64,000 bases of DNA from Closterium sp. Naga37s-1 (GCA_947471745.1 CANJKZ010000513.1:310001-374000), one strand, 5' to 3'; positions 20,801 to 33,900 are shown, counted from the first letter of the stretch. A program made the numbers and translations. The notes: generated by a model not told the origin, from the letters alone.

Positions 20801-23441
20801 CATCGGAGGGTGCGGGGTCTGGGGGTGCTGAGCCTCAGGGTGCTGCTTTGTCTGGAGGTTCTGCTGGTGCTTCGTCGAGACTGTCTTTGCAGCAGCTGCA
20901 TGAGTGGCTTGTTCCGCGCGCACGCCTTCGGAGTGGAGCTTCCAGAGCTGGAGGTGCTGGAGCCGCTGGAGCTGGAGGTGTTGGAGTTCCTGCCGGAGCT
21001 GGTGTTACTGGAGGTACTGCGGCTACTGGTCCTAGAGGTGCTCGTACCAGGGGTACTGGAGCTGCCGGGACTGGTGGTGTTGGGGGCACTAGACTGAAGA
21101 CCCTACGGAGTCTGGAGCTGCTGGCGCTGGAGCTGAAGACCCTACGGAGTTTGGAGCTGCTGGCGCTGGAGGCTCTGGCGCTGGTGGCGCTAGAGCTGGA
21201 GGAGCTGGAGTTGGCGGCACTAGAGTTGGAGGAGCTGGCGCAGGAGGCGCTGGAGCGGGAGGAGCTGGAGCTTTTGACCCTGGAGGCGCTGTGCGGCCGC
21301 GACCGTACTTCGTTCCCCTGCTTCAGCAGGTTCTTGGTGTCCCGTTTTCTACTAGCCTTACTCCTCCCCTCCTGTGTCCACCGCCTGACCAATCGCAGCT
21401 ACCGTTACAGCAGGCCTCTCCGCTGCCTGCTCCTTCTCCTTCCTATGAGCAGACCGGCGGTCTTACAGAGCGTCGTGAGCCTGCGTCTCTTCCTGTCTCG
21501 CCTGTTTGCACTGCTCATCGCGTTCCTCGTTCACGTCCTCCTCCTGTCCCCGGCACGCACGATATGGCACTTCGTCCTTCCTCTCTTCCACTGCGTATTC
21601 CTGTGCCTGCTCCTCCTGAGTCCTCTCTTCCTGAGGTCCCTGACCCTGAGTCTGACCGCGCTCGTGCTGCCAGTCCTGCTATCTCTTGTCTCCTTGCCAC
21701 TGCTGTAACTGACCCTTCCTTTGAGTCTGCTGCTGCGTCTGCCCTCATTGCTGAGCTGCTTGACTTGGCTGCTGCCTGTCGTCTAGACTACGCCACTGCT
21801 CTTGTTGCTGACTCTACGTCTGCTAGTTCTTCGTCCATCAGGGGTGAGTGTGCTCTTGGCACGGACGTCCTTGAGGACAGGCAGGAGGACTTTGAGTGTC
21901 TTGCAGCTGCTGTACCTTGTTTTGCTTCCATGCTGCTTGCCCCTGAGGGAGACCCGGATGCACCAGACATCCCGACCCCGCGCTCTTACGCTGAGGCGAT
22001 TACGGGTCCTTACTCCTCTAAGTGGCAGGCAGCCATGGATGCCGAGATGGCATCCTGGAAGTCCACAAGCACCTACGTCGACGAGGTTCCTCCACCTGGG
22101 GCGAACATAGTCGATGGCATGTGGATTCTTAGGGTGAAGCGGCCGCCGGGTTCTCCGCCTGCCTTCAAGGCGCGTTACGTTGCTCGAGGCTTCAGTCAGC
22201 AACAGGGGGTTGACTACTTCCAGACCTTGTCCCCCACCCCGAAGATGACTACTCTTCGGGTGTTGCTGCACGTCGCTGCTCAGTGTGACTACGAGCTGCA
22301 CTCTCTGGACTTCAGCACTGCTTTCCTGCAGGGCAGGCTGCACGAGGAGATCTGGCTGCGCCGCCCACCTGGCTTCACTGGGTCGTTTCCTGCAGGTACC
22401 CAGTGGAGCCTCCGCCGGCCAGTCTACGGTCTCCGCCTGGCGCCTCGTGAGTGGCACGACACACTGAGGACTACACTTGCAGCTCTTGGGTTTGCTCCTT
22501 CTACTGCTGACCCGTCGCTGTTTCTACGCACCGACACCTCGCTGCCGCCGTTCTACGTCCTCGTGTACGTCAACGACCTTGTCTTTGCCACTGCTGACAC
22601 TGAGGCACTGACCCTTGTGAAGTTGGAGCTGCAGAAGAGACACACATGCACTACCCTGGGTGAATTGCGCAGCTATCTTGGCTTGCAGATCACCCGGGAC
22701 AGAGCTCGGCGCACCATTACCCTGACTCAGTCACACATGGTGCACCAGGTCCTTCAGCGTTTCGGCTTCCAGTTCTCCTCGTCACAGCTCACTCCTCTGT
22801 CTACCAGCCACTCGCTCTCAGCTCCACCTTCGGACGAGTTCGTAGAGCCGAGTGGTCCGTACCCAGAGCTTGTGGGTTGCCTCATGTACCTGATGACGTG
22901 CACTTGACCGAACCTCGCGTACCCTCTCAGCCTCCTGGCTCGCTACGTGGCTCCCGGTAGGGACCGAAAGGTGCACTGGGATGCTGACTCGGCTACGCAG
23001 CGGTCGTCACAGGTTTACACCTTCAGCCTTGGCTCTGGCTCTATTTCCTGGCGGTCTACCCGCTCGTCTTCGGTTCTCAGCTCGAGTTGTGAGGCTGAGA
23101 TCTACGCCGGGGCCATGGCTGCACAGGAGCTACGCTGGCTCACCTACCTGCTGACTGACTTGGGAGAGCAGCCTCATTCGCCTCCAGTTCTGTACGTAGA
23201 CAACAAGGCCATGATTGCCTTGTGTCAGGAGCACAGACTGGAGCACAGAATGAATTACATCGCTCTGCGATACTTCCTTGCTCGAGAGTTGCAGCAGCGT
23301 GGCCAGATTCGTCTTGCGTACATGGCCACTAGGGCCAACACTGCTGATATATTCACCAAGGCACTTCCGCCTGGTGATCATCAACGCTTCTCTACTGTGT
23401 TAGACCTTGTGCCTACTTTGCCTCACTTGCTTACTGCTTGA
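17857..23441 (+). pseudogene. Element E: decayed Ty1/copia gag-pol, 5'-truncated
   Basis: Gag enters at GRPVQIDTWLDDLQLYL, so the leader, start and 5' LTR are lost. The frame is open through protease (LDLGASRCFF, with Leu for the usual Ser after Asp) and integrase to TAG 20273-20275. A Gly-Ala linker with frameshifts follows. RT has YVNDL in place of YVDDL (Asn codon 22572-22574). TGA at 22905-22907 interrupts RT. RNase H has lost about 35 residues, including the SDASW aspartate, between HWDA and the following ATQRSS near 22985. The tail ends ADIFTKALPPGDHQRF. The copy is clearly inactive. Confidence 0.85.
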
Positions 23442-23666
23442 CTTGCTTGTACTGTGATCTATATATATACCTGCATGCTTTCACTTGCTAGGGTATGATC
23501 ACTGTATTGTTTGTTCTCTTTTATATAACTCTGCATGTGAACTGGCCTTGTGGCCCTTTGCTTGTGCTCGGACTGTGTGGTGACTTTGTGATCCACCCTG
23601 AGCTTGCTTTGCTTTTCTTGACTCGTCTTGTGACCACTTGTTCTCCCCCACTTGCCTATGGGGGTG
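23442..23666 (+). other. 3' UTR and polypurine tract of element E
   Basis: This sequence matches the element A 3' UTR closely (TATATATATACCTGC, TGTGGTGACTTTGTGATCC) and ends CCTATGGGGGTG. Confidence 0.65.
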
Positions 23667-23798
23667 TGTCAAACTTATGTAAAGCTTACATTGTGTAGGC
23701 TGTAGTGGGGTAGCCCATGAGGGGTACAACCCAATTAGGGTTAGTACTTGTACCCAACTTCTGCTCAATGCATCCATCCTCATTCGTTCTTTCTGACA
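23667..23798 (+). repeat. 3' LTR of element E (132 bp)
   Basis: The LTR starts TGTCAAACTTATG and ends TTTCTGACA, of the same type as the element A LTR. No target duplication can be checked because the 5' end is lost. Confidence 0.75.
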
Positions 23799-23940
23799 GG
23801 GGAATGTCCTTGGTGAACTCCCCTTCTGGAATCTGTGTCAGTGCGTCAAGATCGTAGAGTAACTTGAGTGTCTCTTCGGGGGTAGAGGTCTGATTGTGGT
23901 CGGTTGGGGGACCAACGTTGGACATGTCGACGTCGGCCAT
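23799..23940 (-). CDS. Possible host exon, unknown function
   Basis: A minus-strand frame starts MADVDMSNVGPPTDHN at 23940 and reads toward the element E LTR (PEETLKLLYDLDALTQIPEG). Its acidic, regular composition looks coding rather than random. I do not recognise it. It may be part of a gene interrupted by element E. Confidence 0.25.
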
Positions 23941-24044
23941 GCGGCCGCTCGTAGTTTGCTATACCGTCGATTGTGTTTGAGGTAAAGGATGGACGACCAG
24001 AGACGGTACTGAGTCGCGGGTGCGGTGTACACCCGATGAGTTGC

Positions 24045-24194
24045 TCATGCGTCTTTGTCGGATTCTCTCTCAAGTGCTTCTAACTCACCGGCGAGCTCGA
24101 GGCGTTCCAGCTGCGCTTTGATGTCGGCGTCTACAGAGTCGGCAAGGGGTGGGATGGGTTGCGGCTGTTGGGCTCTAGGCCATCCTCTGGCCAT
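24045..24194 (-). CDS. Possible small host ORF or first exon, unknown function
   Basis: A 49-codon minus-strand frame reads MARGWPRAQQPQPIPPLADS, then a helical, charged stretch (IKAQLERLELAGELEALERE). A consensus donor GCCG|GTGAGT lies inside it, so it could be a first exon spliced toward the frame at 23940. No homologue is recognised. Confidence 0.25.
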   Translation of the reverse strand: MARGWPRAQQPQPIPPLADSVDADIKAQLERLELAGELEALERESDKDA

Positions 24195-25863
24195 GCGTCG
24201 CCGACCTAGTTAGTTTCTGTCGTCCCGTCTTGCTTGGTCGGTAGAGCTGTTGATACTATGCCGAGATGTTGCCCTAAAACATCCGACGTCGACGTCGACG
24301 CGTTCTGGCCGTTCGGTTACCTAAACACCGACCTGAGTAGTGTATGCCAGGTAGACGCTACCGGTGCCGACGTGATCGATTGGTCGGCGCACGAGTAACC
24401 CACACTCGTGAAGATATCTGGGGAGCGGAAAATTCTAAGTGCAAGAGAGAGCAGGAGGGAACGCAGGAACGGACAAGGGAATGAGCACCAGCGCAAGGTC
24501 ACGGAGGGGTATGGTCGTGAGCGACTCCGATTTTGCCGCGCTTCACGCAACCCCCTATGCTTGTGCCGCTATGCATGTGTTCTCGTGCGGCGGCGCAGTG
24601 TCCGACGTGTCACGAGCCATGCATGGCTAATGGGTCGCCGCGCTGCACTCAAGGGGCGTAAGCCTGGGCACGTCCACGGTGGAATGTGCGTGCGTTACGT
24701 GGCGTGGGCCCATCATTAATGCCTCTCTGCAGAAAAGCCGGCATGCCGACTTCCATGGCCTAAGAGCCCGGGATTATTGAAGAGCCGCGTGGCAAGCCCA
24801 ACGTGAGCCCCTCGTGGCCGGCGCCGACTTCCTTTGGGTGTGTCTTTAGATTCCTTTAACCTAGATAGTGTTAAGGCACTAACCGATGGTGCCGCGTGGC
24901 TCGGATTAGGCTGTTGGATCCTTAGTCCACACCGACATGGCGAGCAGCTCGCGATGCCAGACAACTGTAACATTTTTTTACTGTCAGATTTTCGCCGCGT
25001 GGATCGGCCACCGACAAATTTGGGCGCGCAGTCGAGTTCCCGCGCTGAAATCGCAGCTCGACGTGGCGTGCTGTGAGTTTTTGTCCGCTGAGATGTCCTT
25101 CTCGGGTTTCTCTCAGCGAAACCCGAGGTCGTCAGATTGTCGACAATCCCGAGGGCTCCAGGGGCCCAGAGGTCTGCCATTTCGCCCCAGTTTGCCACTC
25201 GGAGTCGTCAGGTGTTCGTCGATCCCGAGGGGGGCCCTTGTCCTATCGAAACCGCGAAATTGGGCGGCATTTTTCGGCCGCTGAGGTATACCATCCCGTT
25301 TGGACCAACAGGTGGTTCCTTCCTTGCATGCAGCAGAAACGGATGGCCCAGCTTGGGCCATCCAAGATGCTGAAGTTGGCCTGTTCACGGCATGTACCAC
25401 AAGCGACACGGTATACAACCGTGATGCTGTGGAACGGTGCCAGTGCAGGGCATGTGAGTGGGCGGCCCATGTAATTACGAGAAACTGCCCAATCACCTTG
25501 CAGCCTGCCAGATTTCCAAGACAGCACGCCAAATTGTTGTGCGACCCGAGTTACAGTCATGTATAGAAAAAAAAACCGTTCCCGTGATTGATGCTGACAA
25601 CGAAAACTTTTCAGCGAATTTTTGACCAATGAATTGAATCCACGCATTTTCAGCAACAAGACTCGGTTCGTTAGTGTTGTTTCGAATCAGTGTTGGTACA
25701 TGAAACTTGCCTGAAAAATCAGTGTTGGTACAAGATACTTGCCTGAAAAATCAGTCATTACATCTAAAAAAACGCTTTCCAATCAGCCTTAGGCCCCAAA
25801 AAAGCCTGGAAAAAAGTTTTTCAAGTGCAAATCAGCGTTTTTTTCCTGACTTCTGCGGGCCTG
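24195..25863. other. Intergenic region with a hAT-like MITE remnant
   Basis: I see no convincing gene. At about 25680-25863 there are ATCAGTGTTGGTAC repeats and a right end CCTGACTTCTGCGGGCCTG. These match the right part of the hAT-like MITE at 12110-12787. A possible left end, CAGGGGCCCAGAGGTC, lies at 25159, but no matching 8-bp duplication is visible. Confidence 0.4.
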
Positions 25864-26062
25864 GACACCATTACACATAGCTGGGAAAAGCCTGACCAAA
25901 GCGTTTGTCAAACACTTCAAATGGAACACAATCCTTTACAGGTTCATAAAGAAAAATTACATTACAGCACATCAAAGGCAACAGGCCTTGTAATGGAGCC
26001 AGCGAGAATCATACACGACACTATTTACACTTGAGATCTAAGTGAGCACCTGAAGGAGCATC
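25864..26062 (-). other. Probable 3' UTR and flank of the TOP3A gene
   Basis: About 200 bp of moderately AT-rich sequence lies downstream of the TOP3A stop codon. No open frame is present. Confidence 0.4.
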
Positions 26063-29000
26063 TTATTGATTGAGAGGACACTCGTGTGACCAGTGAAACG
26101 GATCACCACATGTGTAACACCCAGCATCGCCACCCCTCCCACCACCATCACCAACACCAGCACCTTGAGTCAACTCACTAGACCGTACAAAGCCCATGCT
26201 CTCACCAGTCGCCCCAACCACACGCCTCCCTCCCCCTTGCCCCACTCTGCTGCTGCTTCTCCCACCCCCACCACCCCTTCCTCTGCCGCCCCCTCCCCTC
26301 TGTGGCCCCACACTTCCCTGCCTCCCCCTTCCACCCCTCTGCTGACCCTGAGCGTTGCTTCGGCCCGACCTGGTGGTTCCACCTGCTGCCGCACCTCGGC
26401 CCTGGGTCCCTCTCCCCGAGCCTGCACCCGAGGCTCGGCCCGAGCCACGGGCTGTCCGTGGCGGTGGAGTTGATGCAGAGGTGGTGGGAGGGTTTCGGAA
26501 TGGAGGAGCGGAGGAGGGGCGAGCACCAGCGAATGGTGGTGCGTGTGATGGTGGGGGAGCGGGAGGGCGGGGGTGAGAGGCGATGGAGGGGCGGGATGAA
26601 CCGCAAGCTTCTAAAAGGTCCTTGAAGTCTGGGTTGCAAATGATGCACACTGTAAAGGGGATGGCGGGTGGGGTGAGGTTGAATGAGGTCTGTTTTTTTC
26701 TCACACGTGCTGCTGACCTTCTAACCTTACCTGCTTGCTAATGCACACCACCCCCCTCACACCACCCTCACACCACCCCCCTCACACACCACCTCCCTCA
26801 CACCACCTCCTTCCCACCACCCCCCTCACACCACCTCTCTCCCACCACCTCCCTCACACCACCTCCCTCCCACCACCCCCCTCCCACTACCCCCCTCCCA
26901 CCACGTCCCTCCCACCACCTCCCTCACCCCACCTCCCTCCCACCACGTCCCTCACCCCACCTCCCTCACACCTGCCTCACCTGCTTGTTGCACGGGGTCA
27001 AACTGGGGCGGGACTTCAGAGCGGCGAAAGCGCAGATTGCGGCACGAAAGGGGGCCTGCAGGGATGTTCATAGACTGCGATCTCATAAGTTACACGAAAC
27101 CCTGTGAAAGCTAGAGTGAGCAGAGAGGTATTTGTAGGAGAAACTAGTGGAATCATAGATCGAGGCATGCGATGGGGGAGTGGTGAGGAGAGATGGAGGA
27201 GTGCGGGAACACTGCAAATTGCAGTGGGAGGAAATCACTTCTGAGAATTCTCGAAGTGATTTCAACATGCTCGTGCACAGTGCAGGCCAGGGGATCAGCA
27301 GGGGCTGGATGGGACGAGAGAACAAGCAGCAATGCGCTTGCAGAGAATCCCCTATGACCATGTAGGTTCGACACACACGGAGCGAAAAGGGATGGTGGGT
27401 GGGGGTTGGGTGGAGGGAGATAGGGAGTGTTGAAAGCGTTACCTGGGCGACAGTTAGGGCAGTGTGAGTCAGCAAGGGTGGCCTCAACCAGAGCAGATGG
27501 CATCCACACGGCCTCTCTGCACTGCGAGGGGAGGTGAAGGGGGGTGGCAGGGGGCGTGTGGAGGGGGGAGTGTGGGGGCGGGAGTGTGGAGGGGGCAGTG
27601 TGGAGGGTAGTGGTGGATGACTTAAATGTCGACTCAAGAGTGGCTCCCACCAGAGCAGACGGCATCCACACAGCCTCTCTGCACTGTGAGGGGGAGTGGG
27701 TGGGAGGTGAAAGGAGTGGGGGAAGTAGGGTAGGAGTGAGAGCGGGGGAGTGGGGGGCAGGTAGGGGTGAAGTGACTTTTGAGTAGTCTCAAAAGTGGTA
27801 TCGGCCAGAGCAGACGGCATCCACAGCCTCTCTGCACTGTGAAAAAAAAGAGTGGGTAGAGGTGGGATTGAGGGTAGAGGTGGGAGTGAGGGTAGAGGTG
27901 GGAGTGAGGGTAGAGGTGGGAGTGAGGGTAGAGGTGGGAGTGAGGGTAGAGGTGGGAGTGAGGGTAGAGGTGGGAGTGAGGGTAGAGGTGGGAGTGAGGG
28001 TAGATGTGGGAGTGAGGGTAGAGGCGGGAGTGAGGGTAGAGGTGGGAGTGAGGGTAGAGGTGGGAGTGAGGGTAGAGGTGGGAGTGAGGGTAGAGGCGGG
28101 AGTGAGGGTAGATGTGGGAGTGAGGGTAGAGGCGGGAGTGATAGGGGTAGATTTAGGAGTTGGGGGTAGAGAGCAGGGGAAGAGGGGGTTTAAGTGGGAC
28201 GAGGCTGTCTGACCAGGTTGACAAAGGACTCACGGAGGGCTTGTTTTGACGGAGGGGAGGACGGAAGAAAGAGGAGAGGGTGGGAGGAGGCTGTCTGACA
28301 CAGCACAATAAAGCGCCTCAAGCCATCCTCTTGCACGAATACCAGTGCTCTTGTATCCTGCATGTATCTCTTGCACGAATACCAGTGCTCTTGTGTCCTG
28401 CATGTATCTCTTGCACGAATACCAGTGCTCTTGTATCCTGCATGTATCTCCTCACGCTCGGGTAGAGCTGGCCACCCAGCCAGACCTGGTTTGGGTGGGT
28501 TGGGTGAACAGTTAGGAACCTAGCTGGGTTTGGGAATCCAACATTGGCTCAATAATTTGGCCCTTAAGATTAGGCTGGAAGATTAGGATGAGGCAAAAAC
28601 TCATGGTGTTCACCAAGACTGATGTTTCCCCCAGCCTATTTCCCAGCCTATTTCCCAGCCTATTTCCCAGCCTATTTCCCAGCCCAACTTATTAGTGAAG
28701 GCCAACAAGGTTGCAAGCAGTTCCAATTCTTGATTCCAACACCCTATGTATACCTCCCTCCAATTCTAATATAACGAGAATTTCTTCCTCTCGTTCGCGG
28801 TTTCTAGACATCTCAAAGCATTTCTTCCTCTCGTTCGCGGTTTCTAGCACCTCTACCAGGCAGCAGAAGCTCTTCAAAGAAGGAAAGAAATGCCTGCGCA
28901 CTCACCCAGCCTTGCATGAGGAATTGCCTCTTGAGAATGCCAGCCATCAGCCCGTACCGTGCACAGATTTAGCCATGCGACGCACCATTCGCTCATGCAC

Positions 29001-30976
29001 ACATGCGGCATCCGCCTGTGGAACACACGTGCATTGACGGAAGCAAGAAGAGTGGGTGGGAACTCACAAGTGGAAACCCGGAGCATCCTGCCATGAAGCT
29101 GCCGCCCTGATTGCACACGGGAGCACGGGAGGAGCATGGGGAGAGAATGGATGGGAGGATGGAGAGGGAAGGGAGGATGGCAGACGGAAAGAGATGTGAG
29201 ATGGCGAAAGAAAGGAAGAACGTGGGGGAGGTATAGAGACTGATTAGTGGAACAATGAATGGAAGGAAGGGAGAAAGCGAAACCTCTGACTTAACCCACA
29301 AAAGCGCACGGGTCTGGTAGTCATATAGAACATCAAAACATGAAAGACAGAGATGGTGGGGAGAAGGAAGGGGACAGGGAGGGCGAGAGGGAAGAAAAGG
29401 TGGGGTTGCTGTGCGAGAACAAGAGCAGAGTCGCGGCACTTGGCTGACATGACAAGGTCATTTCATAAGAGGAAGACCAAAGCTGCAGCGCCGGCACTTT
29501 GTACCTGGCTGGCTGGCAACCAACGACTCCCACTGGTCGCTCCATTCACCCCTCCTCAAATCCGCCCCCCACTCACTCACTGGTCGGCAGTCGCTCTGCC
29601 TGAGTATCAGGTGGCCTTTGATTCGACTCTAAGACAGACTCACTAATCGCTGTTTGAAACTCACTGGTCGCTGTTTCAACACCAGGTGGGAAGTGTGGCA
29701 TTTGGGGCACGAGGTCGACTCGACATTGACTCACTCACCGGTCGTTGCTTGAGAACAAGGTGGGAAGTGCGGCACTTGGGGCATGGCCCCATCGGCCCCA
29801 CCACCTGCCCCCCTCCCCCTCCCCCTCCTCCCCCCCCCTCCCCCTCCTCCTCCACCCTGTCCTCCCCCTCCACCCGCTGCTGGGTTGGTTCTGTGGGAGT
29901 GCAGAGTGAGAAGGAAACCAAATGGTGGCAATACTGCATGAGTGAGAGAACGGCCTGAACCCGATCAAGCATTCAATCTTTTTGGTTGAATCGGGGCTCA
30001 CTTGTCACAGCAAGTGCCTCAAAATTCGATCAAGAATGCAAGCAACCGGGCAACATGATGATAAGCTCTGATGACATCGAGACTGACCTCTGAAAAAAGA
30101 CTTGTAGGGCGTGTCAAAGGGCTCTGGCTGGCCCGGGGCTCACCTGTCAAAGAAGAGAGCCAACGCATCAATCAGCTTCTGCTGCTGCTCCCTCGCCTGC
30201 AAGTAAACCATTTGGGAGTAACCGGCGCAGTGGAAACAGCAGAGGGGTTGTGAAGTGAGCAAGATGAAGCGAAAAGAGTAGAGAGATCTGGGAGATGAAG
30301 CGAGGTGACGAGGAACGACGGGGAAGAGAGCTAGTGTGATGGAAAGCAGTGTCTTTTGGCCTGTGTGTTGGGGGAAGAGAGCAATGCTGCGCCAAGGAGT
30401 GTTTTAAATCCGTTATAAAAACAGATCAATACATGGTATATACACGACGGCAACCACCGAGTATATTTGATCTGTGCAGACCTAATCACCCGAACTAGTG
30501 CCTTTTTAATGTTGATCAAAGCGCCTGCTATGCCAAATGTCCAATGGTTTTATGCCTTTCACGCAGATGGTTCAGTCATATATCTATAGGAATCCCCTCT
30601 GCCCAAGGGATACTACCAGACATTCATGTACCCCGTATATGAAACATCCACGTTATGAGTACACTCACGTCCATAAACGCGGCCTTGGTCGCCCAGAGCG
30701 TGTCTGCCAGCACCTGCGCCTTGCTCTTGCGCCCCTCACTCACCAGCCGCATGTCCCCAACCCCAAGCACTCACAAACCAAGGCAAACAACCATACTGCA
30801 TACACACTCACGTCCATAAACGCGGCCTTGGTGGCTCGGAGAGTGTCTGCCAGCACCTGCGCTTTGCTCTTGCGCCCCTCACTGACCAGCCGCATGTCCC
30901 TCTCCATCAGCGCTCTCAGGTGCGGCTTCCACAGCTCGTACCCCATGTTGTCGTACCCCAACACCAGTGCCTCGCC
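26063..30976 (-). CDS. TOP3A: TOP3A C-terminal exons 9-15 with zinc fingers
   Basis: Exon 9 has [20 protein letters not shown]. Exon 10 has [17 protein letters not shown]. Exons 11, 12 and 13 join in phase 0 as a zinc finger, CPKC, then [13 protein letters not shown], then CREAVWMP; the C-x5-C spacing fits the family. Exon 13 goes on to a second finger, SHCPNCRPG. Exon 14 has [14 protein letters not shown]. The last exon has [17 protein letters not shown], a Gly/Arg/Ser-rich low-complexity tail, and the zinc knuckle [15 protein letters not shown] before the stop. Only the join of exon 10 to exon 11 is unresolved in phase. Confidence 0.85.
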
Positions 30977-33900
30977 CTGTATTAAGCAATATGAAAAGGA
31001 TATAGGATTTGCACACAGATCTGCATTAAGGTGCGGCTTCCACAGCTCGTACCCCATGTTGTCGTATCCCAGTACCAGCGCCTCGCCCTGTATCAAGGAG
31101 TACGAAACAAATTTAGGTTTTGCACAAGGCTGAGGTGTGCACAGCTCGTACCCCATATTGTCGTACTCCAGTAACATCACCTCGCCCTGGAAGACGGAAA
31201 TAGATAAGGAATGGAGGGAGCTATGGTGGTGCATGGGAGACGCATCGGCAACACGGCCTGTGCCATGCGCCAGAAAAGCACACAGCTAGAATCCCAATAC
31301 CAGTGCCTCGCCTAGCAGAAAGGGTCACAATGGAATGAATGAAACGGTAGGCAGGCGGAGATGCACCCACACAGTTCAGTTCACACCCCACAACACAACC
31401 AGAGCCTCGCCCTGCGGAAGCAGTAGAAACGGGAAGAAATGGAAAGGAATATGAAATCACAAGTCCACCAAAAAGCACCACCATACTACAAGCTCCTTAT
31501 CTCCAGCGCCAAATCACAAGGGGCGTGGGCTTGTAGCGGATGCTGGCGTTCCCGGTGGCATAGCAGTAGCAGCCTCTTGAAGAGGCTGGGCTCATACATC
31601 AACTCAACAGCACTGCAGAACCACATCATGCTAACTCATAAATAAACTCATATCTCGATTGCTAACTCACAAGAGGCGTGGGCTTGAAGCGGATGTTGGC
31701 ATCCTTGGTGGCATAGCAGCGGTCCAGCAGCTTCTTGATGTGGTCATGCATCGTGGCGTCTGTTCCGATGCCCGCCTGCCCATTGGGTTGGATAAAACGG
31801 GAGTAGACAGTACAAACAATACACAGCAGCTTCTTGTGGCGCCCATGTAATCATTATCCGCCCACCTACCCACCCACCCACCCACCCACCCACCCACCCA
31901 CCCACCCACCCACCCACCCACCCACCCACCCACCCACCCACCCACCCACCCACCCACCCACCCACCCACCCACCCACCCACCCACCCACTCACCTTGTTC
32001 ATCCACCTTACCAACCCAGCTCATCCGCCCACCCACCCACCCACCCACCTTGTTCATCCACCTTACCAACCCAGCTCATCCGCCCACCCACCCACCCACC
32101 CACCCACCTTGTTCATCCACCTTACCGACCCAGCTCATCCGCCCACCCACCCACCCACCTTGTTCATCCACCTTACCGACCCAGCTCATCCGCCCACCCA
32201 CCCACCCACCCACCTTGTACATCCACCTTACCAACCCAGCTCATCCGCCCACCCACCCACCCACCCACCCACCTTGTTCATCCACCTTACCGACCCAGCT
32301 CATCCGCCCACCCACCCACCCACCCACCTTGTTCATCCACCTTACCAACCCAGCTCATCCGCCCACCCACCCACCCACCCACCTTGTACATCCACCTTAC
32401 CAATCCAGCTCATCCGCCCACCCACCCACCACCAGGCCCTGTCTGCCCGCCCACCTACCCTCCTTCCTGCTTGGCCGCCCGCCGCCCGCGCGCCCGCTCG
32501 CCCGCCCTCCTACCCAGCCATCCACACAGTCACCCACCCACCCGCTCGCCCGCCCTCCTACCCAGCCATCCACACAGTCACCCACCCACCTGCTCGCCCG
32601 CCCTCCTACCCAGCCATCCACACAGTCACCCACCCACCCGCTCGCCCACCCTCCTACCCAGCCAGCCACACAGTCACCCACCCACCCGCATTCCTGTCAG
32701 AACAGCAACTCAGCAGTGGACAGTGAGCGATGGGAAGCCCTTCAATTTCCATGTGAGTCAGCTCAGGCTGCCTCTTAGGCTTTCAGCCACCAGTCATCAC
32801 ACACCACCATATCCGCCCACCCACCCATTAACCCACCCTGTCCATCCACCTTACCTTACAGCGTGTCCTCCCACCCGCCTGCCCGCCCACCCACCCACCC
32901 TCCCACCACCCACCTACTCAGCCGCCTACCCACCTTGTCCATCAGCCCCAGCAGGTCAGCTTCAGAGAGCAGCGGCGGAGGTTCGGTGCGTCCCGACCTG
33001 AGCTCGAGGTCTGTGGGGGTGAACTGCTGGCCGGTCTGGAAGGCCGGCAGCGTGTGTGCGCCCCAGGAGTCGTAGCGGTAGACGTCCAGGTAGTTGCGCT
33101 GTGGGGGGGGGGAGAGGAGGAGGGGAGGGGAGGAGGAGGTGATGATGAATGAGGTGTGGTGTATGTGAAGGAAGGTGGTGTCAGATTATGCATGACTCCT
33201 AGAAGATTCAAAACGTCTCCGAACTTGTCTGGCTGTGTGCGCGCCTCAGGAGTCATACCTACCACATTGGTAGTTGCACAGGGGGAGGAAAGGAGGAATA
33301 AAAAAAAAAACATACAAAAAAGAAAAACCGGAAAAGATAGGAGGAAATCTGACAGAGGATGTTAGAAGAGAGAGAATTGATACATTGAATAATGAGCCAA
33401 GAGGCTCTTTAGTACAAACAATGAGCAAGAGAGAGATGAGAGGGAAGCTTACCCTATTGGCCAATAAGTTGGCCAATGGGTGAGCTTGCTTGTGACCCAA
33501 GCAACCACAAATGTGTGTTGGTTGGGATTGGTTGAGCTAAGGACCAATCCCAACCAACCACAAAATGTGGTTGGAGGGTACACTAAGCAACCCCCCAATT
33601 TATAAATGTGCTACACTTCTAGCCTATGTATGTTGTATGAAATATGAAATTACAACAGAGGAAGGGAAATTTTATGAGAACAATTAACAGGCAGGCCACA
33701 CAAGGGGAGGAATGCCTGACAAGGGCTTTCAGACGCATAGCTGTGTGCTCCGACTTCCAGTCAGAAACACGAGCAACCGTAGTGTCCCTCACAGTGTCCC
33801 CTCAGTGTCAGTGGCAGCTCACCGCAGTGATCATGAGTCCCCTCGCATTGAACGCCTCCCCCGCGATATCAACGGTCACAATCGTCTCAAATCCCACCGC

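Noticed and set aside
22905-22907. Programmed stop read-through in element E
   Set aside because: The TGA lies inside RT next to other damage (YVND, a deletion, an earlier TAG), so decay is the simpler explanation.
31834-32778. Pro/Thr/His-rich frames
   Set aside because: They arise from CCCA and CACC repeats with no start context or conserved motif.
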